Assembly: GCA_963701445.1 (NCBI GenBank)
Contig: CAVPAM010000003.1
Location: forward strand, 62,001-126,000
Source of the DNA: CAKZLS01 sp963701445
GTDB lineage: Bacteria > Pseudomonadota > Alphaproteobacteria > Rhodospirillales > Defluviicoccaceae
Reading direction: 5' to 3'
Length of the DNA: 64,000 bases
Below, one piece after another: positions 46,188 to 56,351 of the stretch (the first letter of the stretch is position 1; each line of letters opens with the position of its first letter). A model generated the notes under the pieces. The model searched no databases. It was not told the DNA's origin and was given only the letters and a program-made list of their open reading frames with translations. Position numbers and translations under genes: made by a program.

Positions 46188-48701
46188 CTACTCGTTGCGG
46201 AGATAGGGGCTGCTTTTCTGGCCGAGAACCCGCCACGTGCCGGCGAACCCCATGAGCAGGGTGAGGATCACGCAGGCGACGATGGTGCCGGTGACCGCCC
46301 ACGGCAGGAACACCCAGGGCATGCGCATGAGGAACACCGTCACCGCCCAGGCGACCACGGTGCCGACCAGCGCGGCGGCCAGACCCGTCGCGAGCCCGAG
46401 CAGGCCGTACTCCATCAGGAAGCTCGCGGCGACGCGCCGCCGGGTGGCGCCGAGCACCTTGAAGATCACCGCGTCGTACTGGCGGCGCTGGCGGCCGGCG
46501 GCGATGGCGCCCGCCACCACCAGGGCGCCGACGATCACCGCCACCGAGGCGGCGGCGCGGATGCCCTGGCCGATGCCCTCGATCATGGAGTTGACCGCCT
46601 CCAGGGCCTCGCGCACGCGGATGGCGGTGACGTTGTCGAACTTGTCGGACACCGCCTTTTCCACCGGGGTCTCGTCGTCGTCGCCGGTGTAGACGGCGGC
46701 GATGTGGGTGTGCGGCGCGCCGTCCAGGGTGCCGGGCGCGAGGATCAGGGCGAAGTCGAAGGGCACCGCGCGCCAGTCGATCTCGCGGAGGGACGCGATG
46801 CGGACGTCCATTTCGCGGCCGAGCACGTTGAGGGTGAGGGAGTCGCCGACGCCGACGCCGAACCCCTTGGCCAGCCCGGCGTCGAAGGACATGATCGGCT
46901 CGCCAGAGTAGTTTTCCGGCCACCACGACCCGGCGACGAGCTTGGCGTCGTCGGGCGGCGTCGCGGCATAGGTCAGCGCGCGGTCGCCGCGAACCGCCCA
47001 TTGGGATTCGGGGGCGATGGTCGCCTCTTCCACCGGCACGCCGGCGATGCGGACGATGCGCCCGCGCAGCGACGGAACGCGCCGCATGTCGTCGACGCCG
47101 GCCGCCTCGCGGACGGTGGTGTCGAACACGGCCGTCTGGCTGTCCTGGATATCGATGAAGAACAGGGTCGGCGCGGCTTCCGGCAGGCGTTCGCCGATCT
47201 GGGTACGGAGATTGCCTTCGATCAGCACCAGGGCCACCAGCACGGCGAGCCCCATGCCGAGCGAGAGCACGACGCTCGGCGTCGGCGTTCCCGGCCGCGA
47301 CAGGTTGCTCAGCGCGAGGCGAAGCTCGGCGTTGCGCGGCCGGGGCAGGCGCTTGACCCCGGCGACGATCAGCGAGCCCGCGCCCTTGAAGGTGAGCAGC
47401 GTCAGCGCCGCGCCGCCGACGAACCACCACGCCAGCTTCTGGTCCAGCGCGGTGACGATGACCAGGGCGGCCAGCGTGACGGAACACGCCGCCGTGGCCG
47501 CCAGGTAGATGCCGCGCGGCCGGCCGGCGATCGGCGCCACCGCCTGGCGGAACAGGTTGGCGGCGGGGACATCGCGGGCCCGGGCCAGCGGCCACAGCGC
47601 GAAGGTCAACGCCGTCAGAAGGCCGAGGGCGCCGGCCTGGACGATGGGAAGCGGGTAGACGGCGGCCTCCGCGCGCACCGGAAGGATGCCGGCGGCGGCC
47701 TCCAGGGCGAGCCCGGTCAGGGCGACGCCGGCCACCAGCCCGGCGGCGATGCCCACCGTCGCCAGGAACAGGATCTGCAGCAGGTAGACGCGGAACACCA
47801 GCGTCCCCGGCGCGCCGACGCACTTGAAGGTGGCGATGGTGGCGACCCGGCCGTCCATGTAGTTCTTCACCGCGTTGCCGACGCCGATGCCGCCCACCAG
47901 GAGCGCGGTCAGCCCGGCGAAGGTCAGGAACAGGGTCATGCGCTCCACGAACACGCGGACGCCGGGCGCGGCCTCCGAGGTGTTCTGCACCCGCCAGCCG
48001 GCCGTGGGAAACCGCTCGTTGAGCGCGTCGGTCCAGGCCTTGACCCCGGCGGAGTCGGCGAGCGTCAGCCGGGTGTGGAAGCGGATCATGCTGCCGGGAC
48101 GGACCAGGCCGGTTTCCGGCAGGGCGGCTTCCGTGATCATCAGGCGGGGGCCGAAGTTGAAGACGCTGGCCACCCGGTCGGGCTCGCGGTCGAGGCGGGC
48201 GCGGATGTGGAGGACGGCGTCGCCCACCTTCACCCGGTCGCCCACCTCGATGCCGAGGCGGTCGAGCAGGTTCTGCTCGGCGATCGCGCCCCAGACGCCG
48301 TCGCGGCGCTCCAGGGCCTCCGCGAGCGGGATCGCGGGGGTCAGGTCGAGATCGCCCACCAGCGGATAGGTGCCGTCCACAGCCTTCAGTTCCACCATGG
48401 CGCGGGCGTCGCGGTCCTCGGCCGGGCGGGCCATGGCGCGCATCTCGGTGACGTGGGACAGCGCGGTGGACCGGTCGCGCAGGTAGTCCTCCTGTTCGGG
48501 CTCGAGCGCGCGGTGGAGCAGGCGCAGGTCCACGTCGCCGCCGAGCAGGGTCCGGGCGTCGGCGCGAAGACCGCCGATCACCGACTCGTTGACGGTGCCG
48601 ACGGCGGCGATGGCGGCGACGCCGATGGCCAGGCTGACCACCAGGACGCGAAAGCCGGACAGGCCGGAGCGCAGTTCACGCCGGGCCAGACGCCAGGCCA
48701 A
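46188..48701 (-). CDS. ABC transporter permease, FtsX/MacB type (YbbP-like)
   Basis: 837 residues in one clean frame. N-terminal helix FRVLVVSLAIGVAAIAAV then a large periplasmic domain, two FtsX-type blocks of helices (near 260-420 and 720-830; for example LFLTFAGLTALLVGGIGVGN and SVAVIVGALVVAGAI). Acts with the ATPase encoded 33 bp upstream. This pair next to a divergent tesA is the E. coli ybbA-ybbP-tesA arrangement. Likely extracts lipids or secondary metabolites from the inner membrane; function not settled. Confidence 0.92.
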   Translation of the reverse strand: MAWRLARRELRSGLSGFRVLVVSLAIGVAAIAAVGTVNESVIGGLRADARTLLGGDVDLRLLHRALEPEQEDYLRDRSTALSHVTEMRAMARPAEDRDARAMVELKAVDGTYPLVGDLDLTPAIPLAEALERRDGVWGAIAEQNLLDRLGIEVGDRVKVGDAVLHIRARLDREPDRVASVFNFGPRLMITEAALPETGLVRPGSMIRFHTRLTLADSAGVKAWTDALNERFPTAGWRVQNTSEAAPGVRVFVERMTLFLTFAGLTALLVGGIGVGNAVKNYMDGRVATIATFKCVGAPGTLVFRVYLLQILFLATVGIAAGLVAGVALTGLALEAAAGILPVRAEAAVYPLPIVQAGALGLLTALTFALWPLARARDVPAANLFRQAVAPIAGRPRGIYLAATAACSVTLAALVIVTALDQKLAWWFVGGAALTLLTFKGAGSLIVAGVKRLPRPRNAELRLALSNLSRPGTPTPSVVLSLGMGLAVLVALVLIEGNLRTQIGERLPEAAPTLFFIDIQDSQTAVFDTTVREAAGVDDMRRVPSLRGRIVRIAGVPVEEATIAPESQWAVRGDRALTYAATPPDDAKLVAGSWWPENYSGEPIMSFDAGLAKGFGVGVGDSLTLNVLGREMDVRIASLREIDWRAVPFDFALILAPGTLDGAPHTHIAAVYTGDDDETPVEKAVSDKFDNVTAIRVREALEAVNSMIEGIGQGIRAAASVAVIVGALVVAGAIAAGRQRRQYDAVIFKVLGATRRRVAASFLMEYGLLGLATGLAAALVGTVVAWAVTVFLMRMPWVFLPWAVTGTIVACVILTLLMGFAGTWRVLGQKSSPYLRNE

Positions 48702-48734
48702 GCGCCCACGATGGCGGCGATGGCGGCGACGGGT

Positions 48735-49481
<747 letters not shown>

Positions 49482-49537
49482 CGACTTGGACCCCGAACGA
49501 AGCAATTGATGAGGTTTACGCTTTTACCCGATATGGC

Positions 49538-50206
49538 TTGGCGCGATGCATTGTCAACGCGCGGGCGTGCCTGCTGGCCCTTGTCCTGGCCGCTCTCTGC
49601 CTCGCTCCGGCGGCCGGCGGGGCGGCCGAACCGGTGCGTCTTCTGGTGCTGGGCGACAGCCTCGCCGCCGGTTACGGCCTGTCCCGCCAGGACGGGTTCA
49701 CGTCCCAACTCGAGCGGTCCTTGCGCGACGAGGGGCTGGAGGTCATAGTGATCAACGCGGGCGTGTCCGGGGATACGAGCGCCGGCGGGCTGTCCCGCCT
49801 CGATTGGGTGCTGGATTCCGTCGGCGGCGGTGGTCCGGACGCGGTGATCGTCGAGCTTGGCGCCAACGATGGACTGAGGGGTATCGACCCCGACGTGACT
49901 TATGGAAACCTCGATCGAATCTTGAGCCGTCTCGGGGAGCGCGGATTGCCGGTGCTGCTCGCCGGCATGCGGGCGCCGCCCAACATGGGACGCGAGTACG
50001 TGGACGCTTTCGACGCCATCTTTCCGAGGCTCGCCGCCGATCACGGCGTGCCGCTCTATCCGTTCTTCCTCGACGGCGTCGCGGCGGATCCCGACCTCAA
50101 CCAGCCCGACGGGATCCATCCCAACCCCGACGGCGTCGCCGAAATCGTCAGCCGCATCACCCCGGCGGCCAAGGCGCTGGTGCGACGGGCGGAGAACGCG
50201 CGATGA
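49538..50206 (+). CDS. tesA: Periplasmic SGNH arylesterase/lysophospholipase (TesA-like)
   Basis: About 222 residues. Signal peptide ACLLALVLAALCLAPAAGG, then block I VLGDSLAAGYGLS, block II VSGDTSAGGLS, block III ELGANDGLRGI and block V DGIHPNPDG. The start is unclear: a TTG at 49538 avoids overlap with the divergent ATPase gene, but the frame is open to 49469. Hydrolyses acyl esters or thioesters in the periplasm. Overlaps the FIST gene start in ATGA. Confidence 0.9.
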   Translation: MARCIVNARACLLALVLAALCLAPAAGGAAEPVRLLVLGDSLAAGYGLSRQDGFTSQLERSLRDEGLEVIVINAGVSGDTSAGGLSRLDWVLDSVGGGGPDAVIVELGANDGLRGIDPDVTYGNLDRILSRLGERGLPVLLAGMRAPPNMGREYVDAFDAIFPRLAADHGVPLYPFFLDGVAADPDLNQPDGIHPNPDGVAEIVSRITPAAKALVRRAENAR

Positions 50207-51318
50207 CCCCGTTCAAGGCCGTGCACGCCGTCGGCGAGGATTGGGCCCACGCCGCCCAGTCCTGCGCCGATGGCCTCGCCGCCGTCGCCGCGGACGCCAA
50301 TTTCGCCTTCGTCTACGTCACCGACCTGCTGGCCGAGGATCTCGCCAGCATCCTCGCGTACCTGCGTCAGAAAACGGGAATCGAGAACTGGGTGGGCAGC
50401 GTCGGCATCGGGATCTGCGCCGAGCGCGCGGAATACTTCGACCGCCGGGCGGTGGCGGTGATGGCGGGCCACCTTCCCGAAGACTCCTTCCGCGTCTTTC
50501 CCGCCATCAGCGAGAGTACCGATCAGCTGTCTCCGGAAACCCAGGCGTGGATCGAGGTGGCGGCGCCGGTGTTCGGCATCGTCCACGGCGACCCCAACAA
50601 CCCGAAAACGCCGCACCTGATCGACGAACTGGCCCAGAAGAACGCCATGTTCCTGGTGGGCGGGCTGACATCGTCGCGGGCGGCCTGCCATCAGGTGGCG
50701 GGGCGGCTGACCGGCGGCGGCCTCTCCGGCGTGCTGTTCGCGCCCGGGGTGGGCGTGCAGACGGTGCTCAGCCAGGGGTGCGTGCCGGTGGGCGGCAATC
50801 ACCTGATCTCCGACTGTCTCGACAACGTGCTGATCGGCCTCGACGGCCGGGGCGCGCTGGAGGTGTTCAAGGAGGATATCGGCGAACTGCTGGCCCGCGA
50901 CCTCAGCCGGGTCGCGGGATACATCCACGCGGCGATTCCCCTGCCGGGCTCCGATACCGGCGATTACATGGTGCGGAACCTGATCGGCATCGATCAGGAC
51001 CATGGATGGCTGGCCATCGGCGAGCCGATCTCGGTGGGCGATCGCGTGATGTTCGTGCGCCGCGATCCGCGCACCGCCGAGTACGACCTGAAGGTCTCCC
51101 TGGCCAAGCTGAAAAAGCGGCTGAGCGGGCCGCCCCGGGGTGGGGTGTATTTCTCCTGCGTGGCCCGCGGACCGGGCATGTTCGGCGCGGCCGGAAACGA
51201 GATGGCGCTTATCCAGGATCAACTGGGCGACATTCCCCTGGTCGGGTTCTTTTGTGGCGGGGAGATTTCCAACGCCCGGATCTATGGCTATACAGGCGTC
51301 CTCGCGCTGTTCACATAG
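50203..51318 (+). CDS. FIST-domain sensor protein
   Basis: 371 residues: FIST N domain about 1-200 (NFAFVYVTDLLAEDLASIL, VGGLTSSRAACHQVAG) and FIST C domain about 220-365 (RVMFVRRDPRTAEYDL, GVYFSCVARGPGMFG, VGFFCGGEI). FIST domains bind small ligands, proposed amino acids, and feed signalling systems, but here there is no output domain. ATGA coupling to tesA suggests co-expression. Ligand unknown. Confidence 0.88.
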   Translation: MTPFKAVHAVGEDWAHAAQSCADGLAAVAADANFAFVYVTDLLAEDLASILAYLRQKTGIENWVGSVGIGICAERAEYFDRRAVAVMAGHLPEDSFRVFPAISESTDQLSPETQAWIEVAAPVFGIVHGDPNNPKTPHLIDELAQKNAMFLVGGLTSSRAACHQVAGRLTGGGLSGVLFAPGVGVQTVLSQGCVPVGGNHLISDCLDNVLIGLDGRGALEVFKEDIGELLARDLSRVAGYIHAAIPLPGSDTGDYMVRNLIGIDQDHGWLAIGEPISVGDRVMFVRRDPRTAEYDLKVSLAKLKKRLSGPPRGGVYFSCVARGPGMFGAAGNEMALIQDQLGDIPLVGFFCGGEISNARIYGYTGVLALFT

Positions 51319-51346
51319 AGCCCCGAGCTTTTCACGTAGAGATAGC

Positions 51347-52391
51347 ATGGCGATGAAATACTCCGAGCTTGGCCGAACCGGCATCTCCGTGAGCCGAACC
51401 TGTCTCGGCACCATGACCTTCGGGGAGCAGAACACCGCCGCCGAGGCGTTCTCGGCAGCTCGACCGGGCCGTGGACAGGGGCGTCAACTTCATCGACGCG
51501 GCCGAGATGTATCCGATCCCGCCGCGCGCCGAGACCGCGGGCCGCACCGAGGAAATCCTCGGCGACTGGATGCGGAGCCGGAACGCCAGAAACCGGGTGG
51601 TTCTGGCGACCAAGGTCAGCGGACCGGGTCTCGCCCACATTCGCGGCGGCGAACCGAGCTTCCACCCGCCGCGCATCGAGCAGGCCATCGACGGAAGTCT
51701 GAAGAGGCTCAAAACGGACCGCGTCGACCTCTATCAACTGCACTGGCCGGAACGCAAGACCAACATGTTCGGGAAGCGCGGCTATGCGCACGACGACATC
51801 GCGGCCGCCGATACGCCCCTGCGCGCGGTCCTTGAGGCCCTTGCGGCGCTGGTCAAGGCAGGCAAGGTGCGCGCCGTCGGGCTTTCGAACGAGACCCCGT
51901 GGGGGGTCATGCGCTTCCTGCAATTGGCGGAGGAACACGATCTGCCCCGGGTCGCGAGCATCCAGAACCCGTACAGTCTTCTCAACCGCCTGTTCGAGGT
52001 CGGTCTCGCGGAGGTGGCCATTCGCGAGGACTGCGGACTGCTGGCTTATTCGCCGCTGGCGTTCGGCACGCTGAGCGGAAAATACTTGAGCGGACGGAAA
52101 CCCCCGCAAGCACGCCTGACCCGGTTTCCGGACTACACCCGGTACACCAAGCCGAACGCCGTTTCGGCGACGGAGGCCTATGTGGCCGTCGCCCGGCGCC
52201 ACGGGCTGGATCCCGCGCAAATGGCGCTGGCGTATGTCCATTCCCGCCGGTTCCTGACGAGCGCCATCATCGGCGCCCGGACACCGGAACAACTCGAGAA
52301 TAACCTGGACGCCGGGGATCTCGTTCTGGACCCGCCCGTGATCGATGACATCGAGGCGGTTCACGAGAGCAATCCCGATCCGGCGCCATAG
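51347..52391 (+). CDS. Aldo/keto reductase, Tas-like (one frame change)
   Basis: About 347 residues. KYSELGRTGISVSRTCLGTM, then after a frame change at about 51453 (ttctcggc) DRGVNFIDAAEMYP (catalytic Asp and Tyr), LATKVSGP (Lys) and DLYQLHWPERKTN (His), with NADPH segment SAIIGARTPEQLENN. Removing one base joins the halves as GEQNTAAEAFxQLDRAV. NADPH-dependent reduction of aldehydes or ketones. ThpR follows 14 bp later. Confidence 0.9.
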
Positions 52392-52405
52392 AGCCGAGTG
52401 CCGTC

Positions 52406-52942
52406 ATGCTCCGTCTTTTCGTCGCGGTCCCGCTGCCCGAAACCACTCGTTCCGATCTCGCCGGTTTGTGTTCGGGGGTTCCCGGCGCGCGGTGGGTGCC
52501 GTCGGAGAACATGCACCTGACACTTCGATTCATCGGCGAGGTTGGACGGGGCGACGCCGACGATATCCATCAGGCGTTGGGGCGCATCAGCCTGCCCGCT
52601 TTCGACCTCACCGTGGCGGGTGTCGGGTGTTTCGAATCCGGGAACAAGATTCATACGCTGTGGGCCAACGTGGAGAAGCAAGAACTGCTAGCGCGCCTTC
52701 GCGAAAAGGTGGAAGCCGCGGTGGTCCGCGTCGGCCTGGAGCCGGAGCGGCGAAAGTTCAAGGCGCACGTGACTCTGGCTCGGTTTCGAAGGGGATCGGC
52801 CAGCCGGGTCGGCACCTTCATCGAACACCAAGACCGGTTCCGGTCCGGACCGTTTCGCGTGGAGTGTTTCACCCTGTTCCGCAGCCACCTGGGAGGCGAA
52901 GGCCCCCATTACGAGCCCCTCGCCGACTATCCGCTTGGATAG
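52406..52942 (+). CDS. thpR: RNA 2',3'-cyclic phosphodiesterase (ThpR/LigT)
   Basis: 178 residues of the 2H phosphoesterase superfamily. Both catalytic tetrapeptides are present: HLTLRFIGE near residue 37 and HVTLARFRR near residue 124. Opens 2',3'-cyclic phosphates on RNA, and some members ligate tRNA halves in vitro. Starts 14 bp after the aldo/keto reductase, so probably one transcript. Confidence 0.93.
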   Translation: MLRLFVAVPLPETTRSDLAGLCSGVPGARWVPSENMHLTLRFIGEVGRGDADDIHQALGRISLPAFDLTVAGVGCFESGNKIHTLWANVEKQELLARLREKVEAAVVRVGLEPERRKFKAHVTLARFRRGSASRVGTFIEHQDRFRSGPFRVECFTLFRSHLGGEGPHYEPLADYPLG

Positions 52943-52967
52943 GAGCCTGGTGGAGGGCGGGACGAGT

Positions 52968-55676
52968 CTACGAACTGCCGGGTTTGACGTACTGCTTGCA
53001 GAAAACCGAACGCTCCGTTCCCCGGTCGTAGACCCAGCTTTCCAAGTTGCTCGCGCAATATTTCCGCAAGCCCGCCGGATCCTCGACGCTATTGAAATCG
53101 AGACCGCGCAGGTTCTGCAGACCACTCAGAATGGAGCCGAAGAACCCTGGCCGCTCGGGTTGAGGCCCCTTCGCCGGAATTTCCGCCGCCAGTTGCTTTG
53201 CCTCTCGGGATTGCGCCTCCGCGGCCAATGAGCTCATCAGATTTTCGGTGACTTTTCCGTCGGCTGCTACTCCGCGCTTCCTTTGAAACGCGACAATGGC
53301 GGATTTCGTCTTCGATCCCGCGACGCCGTCCACCGGTCCCGGATCGTAACCAAGATCATGCAAATACCTCTGGGCCCGGGTGATGCGCGCCCGATCCTGC
53401 ATTCCGTCCGGCGCCGGCCGCTTTTCGACGCGAGCGGGTTCGCGCCTTGGCGGGCGAGTGGCTGCCGCGCCCGTCGGATCCGTTTGCGTGGCTTTCGATG
53501 TAAGCAGCGAGGTCGGCGCCCGCGCCGAAACCGGTGCGGAACGCGCGGCAATAAGCTGCACGATGTCCCGGCGATTTTTCTGCCGCGCGATATCCATGGC
53601 CGATCGGCCCGCAACGTCCACCGCGTGTATATCCGCGCCTCGCGCCAGCAGAAGTTCGGCGCTTTCCCTGTCTCCGGCGTCAACGGCGGCCATCAGGGGC
53701 GTTCTGCCCCGAACGTCCGCCGCGTTGACCTCCGCGCCCGCCGCGAGAAGGACGCCGGTCACTTTTGCATGACCTCCGCTTGCGGCGGCAATCAGGGGTG
53801 TAACGTCCGAGGTCCTTCCCCGCGCGCCCCGCTCTTGCATTCCGGCCGAGTGCGAGGACGCGTCCGAACCCGCCCCCGCCCTCGGTTGCAATCCGTTCAG
53901 CGGCCTTTGGCCGTCGCCGGCGGTGCCCAGCAACAACTCGCGCCCGAGCTTGGCATTCGAACTGGCGGTCAACCCTTCGCCGAGGGTGGCGTCCCGGGGT
54001 CCGGTGGCCGTGGAGAATTTGCTTTCCGCCGGTGGATCCAACTCCGGAAACAGCGTATCGGCATCGAACGCCAAGTCGTCGGCCGTTCCAGAAGACGGAT
54101 CGACGCCCCGGTCGAGGAGTAGACGCACCATCGCCTCGTCGCCGTTGCCCGCGGCAACCGCAAGGAGCGTTTCGCCCCCGGCGACCGGCGCGTCGATATC
54201 GGCGCCCGCGTCGAGGAGCTTCTCGACGACCGCGGTATCGCCCAGAGAGACGGCTTTTTCCAGGAGCGGTCTCCAAACTTCGGGCGGCGGGGCTTCACCC
54301 GGTCCGGAGGCGGCCAGAGTGTCCAAGACCGGAGTGTCGCCGGCCAGGGAGTTCGTCGGCGTTGTGCCCTCCAGGCGGTCCTGCGTGGCCGTGCCGGCCG
54401 CCGTCTCGGTGCTGGAGGGACCCAACGCGCGCGCGGAGGGCGCTTCGTTCGTTTCTCCGCCCACAACCAAATAAAGGACCAGCGCCGCAACCGCCGCAAG
54501 CCCGCCCACGGCCACCCATCTCCGGTGTCCCGCGGCCGGCGGCGGCGGTGCTTTCATCTGTTTCGTGTCTTGCGATATCCGCGCGGTCAAGTCCCAGCCG
54601 GATGGCCCGGCCGGCATTTCGGCCTCGAACGCCTCGCGCTTATCGCCAACATCGTCGGCCGTGCCCCGGGGCGCCGCCGTGCCGGGCGCCACCGCCGCTA
54701 AGTCCGCCGGAGCGAACGCGGGGGAATCGGCCTCCGCGCGCGGCAGACGTCCCAGTCGCGACAAGCCGGCGGCCCCGACGGTCTCCCGGTCGCCGCCCGG
54801 ACCCGCGACGGTCCGAGGGAGATGGCGCCCACTCCCCGCCTTGCCGTCGCCCGGCGCCCGCTCGCCGCCAGCGCTCGGGGCCACCTGGTCTATCACATCG
54901 GCGGAGACGGTTTTTCGCGATTGGCTCGCCGCGATGACCATGGCCGCCCTGCAAATGCGGTTGATTGCCTGCGGATTGCCATGGGCATGGCGAGCGACCT
55001 TGCCGATGGCTTCAGGCGTGAAGACTTGTGTCCCTCCGGAACCGGCCACTTGGAGGCGGTGGAACACGTACGATTCCACATCGCGGGGCTCGAAGGGAGC
55101 CAGGGTCACAATGACGTTGACCGGGTGCTTCGAAGACGCGCCGCCCATGCCGCGGAGTCGCGCGACAAGATCAGGCGACCCCGCCAGGACGATGGAAACC
55201 GTCGCGCCGATTTTCGGACGTTTGGCGGACATCGCCAAGAGCACCGAGAGCGTCTCGACGGTCAAGCTGTCCGCGTCGTCCAGAAGCAGGACTGCCGTGG
55301 TGCCATGGATGCCCGACGATGCCAGCAGATCGGCCAGGTTGGGCTGGCCATCTTCGTCCCATCCATCCTCGGATGGCCCGGGACTGCCAATCTGAGCCGC
55401 GAAGGCCCCGACGATATCGCCGGCGGACGGGCTTCCGAGGCAGGACAGCCGGACGACGACATGATCCGCGACATCGAGTTCCGCCGCGAGACAATGGAGG
55501 AGCATCGTCTTGCCGATGCCGCGCTCGCCCGCGACGACCGCGAGGCCGATGCCGGCGCGCAGACCGTCGAGCAAGGCCTGATGGTCCCTGCGCAGCTTCG
55601 GATCGAAATACATGAACCGGGGATCCGGAGAAATCCCGAAGGGTTCCTGCCCAACTCCAAACGCATCGCTGACCAT
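52968..55676 (-). CDS. ExeA-like AAA ATPase with membrane helix, ankyrin repeats and peptidoglycan-binding domain
   Basis: 902 residues in one frame. Residues 1-270: ExeA/MshM-like ATPase (EPFGISPDPRFMYFDPK, Walker A GERGIGKT at 50-57, Walker B VLLLDDAD at 129-136). 270-385: Pro/Ala-rich linker. 386-406: membrane helix. Ankyrin units at about 465-528 (AVVEKLLDAGADIDAPV) and 624-712 (TPLMAAVDAGDRESAELLLA). 762-820: PG_binding_1 fold (AQRYLHDLGYDPGPVDG). C-terminus WVYDRGTERSVFCKQYVK with two cysteines. Start chosen for its ggtgag site. It spans cytosolic ATPase and periplasmic wall contact, perhaps remodelling wall for a secretion or envelope machine (inference). Confidence 0.85.
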   Translation of the reverse strand: MVSDAFGVGQEPFGISPDPRFMYFDPKLRRDHQALLDGLRAGIGLAVVAGERGIGKTMLLHCLAAELDVADHVVVRLSCLGSPSAGDIVGAFAAQIGSPGPSEDGWDEDGQPNLADLLASSGIHGTTAVLLLDDADSLTVETLSVLLAMSAKRPKIGATVSIVLAGSPDLVARLRGMGGASSKHPVNVIVTLAPFEPRDVESYVFHRLQVAGSGGTQVFTPEAIGKVARHAHGNPQAINRICRAAMVIAASQSRKTVSADVIDQVAPSAGGERAPGDGKAGSGRHLPRTVAGPGGDRETVGAAGLSRLGRLPRAEADSPAFAPADLAAVAPGTAAPRGTADDVGDKREAFEAEMPAGPSGWDLTARISQDTKQMKAPPPPAAGHRRWVAVGGLAAVAALVLYLVVGGETNEAPSARALGPSSTETAAGTATQDRLEGTTPTNSLAGDTPVLDTLAASGPGEAPPPEVWRPLLEKAVSLGDTAVVEKLLDAGADIDAPVAGGETLLAVAAGNGDEAMVRLLLDRGVDPSSGTADDLAFDADTLFPELDPPAESKFSTATGPRDATLGEGLTASSNAKLGRELLLGTAGDGQRPLNGLQPRAGAGSDASSHSAGMQERGARGRTSDVTPLIAAASGGHAKVTGVLLAAGAEVNAADVRGRTPLMAAVDAGDRESAELLLARGADIHAVDVAGRSAMDIARQKNRRDIVQLIAARSAPVSARAPTSLLTSKATQTDPTGAAATRPPRREPARVEKRPAPDGMQDRARITRAQRYLHDLGYDPGPVDGVAGSKTKSAIVAFQRKRGVAADGKVTENLMSSLAAEAQSREAKQLAAEIPAKGPQPERPGFFGSILSGLQNLRGLDFNSVEDPAGLRKYCASNLESWVYDRGTERSVFCKQYVKPGSS

Positions 55677-56192
55677 TACGCTTTTCTCACCGCCCCGCTC
55701 CCTTCCAACCAGCCGATCGGGGAATTCCGCCGCGCGAACCACCAGTCGATTTCGCGGCGCCGCCCCGTTCAGCCTCTTTCAGGCGCCGCTTCACTTGTTG
55801 TATATGATAAACACATTTCAATAGTTACTACATTGATCACTGGAACGCAAATTCTCTTAAGTAAATAATATAAAAATGTCAGAGACAAGATTTGTTCGGA
55901 ACTAAAACGCGGATGAGAGAACCCGCCGAAATTGCGGGCATGCTGGATCCAATTCGCGTCAAGGGAGCCCGGTATAAACCGGTTTCCTCCGGGCGGCCGC
56001 GGTCGCTGGAGTTATCGGTCCTTGCTTCACGCCGATATTTGCGGGAAGCCCCCGCAAATACTCGACGCAGGCCTTTCCGCGACCGGATAGCGTAGGGGCG
56101 CCTTACATGAAAATGCAACAAATACAATAACTTAGAAAAATGTTTTCTGTGTCGGCATGTTCAACCAAAACAAAATGTAATTTTTTCCTGAA

Positions 56193-56209
56193 AACGATTA
56201 TCACTCGTT
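56193..56209. promoter_or_regulatory. Possible operator palindrome (distal)
   Basis: aacga-N7-tcgtt, about 140 bp before the hybO start. It has the same 7-nt spacing as the proximal palindrome at 56305-56323. Could be a second binding site or chance in AT-rich DNA. Confidence 0.3.
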
Positions 56210-56304
56210 ATTTAAGATTTCTCCGGTTTCACTGCATAGGCTTCTATTCGCTCTTGTAATGTTTATGTAAATTTGCCAAGTTTAAATTAGAGAAAATAAA
56301 AATA

Positions 56305-56323
56305 GATAATAAGAATAATTATC
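56305..56323. promoter_or_regulatory. Fur-box-like palindrome upstream of hybO
   Basis: gataataagaataattatc matches 16 of 19 positions of the classical Fur box GATAATGATAATCATTATC and contains a perfect GATAAT-N7-ATTATC inverted repeat, 28 bp upstream of the hybO start codon. Iron-responsive control of an iron-rich enzyme would make sense, but in alphaproteobacteria Fur-family members (Mur, Irr) vary in target, so the regulator is uncertain. Confidence 0.45.
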
Positions 56324-56351
56324 AATACTCTAACGGGAAGGGAGGAGCGCG

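Larger units (their letters stand above)
55677..56351. other. AT-rich leader upstream of the hydrogenase operon
   Basis: 675 bp, most of it far poorer in G+C than the rest of the window, especially 55790-55890 and 56100-56340. No convincing gene. It must carry the hybO promoter and that of the divergent ATPase gene. Two palindromes are annotated separately. I see no clear sigma-54 or FNR site. Confidence 0.6.

Noticed and set aside
55892..56095. 67-residue rightward open frame in the AT-rich leader
   Set aside because: No ribosome site or motif, and ends in Arg-rich text; probably chance.
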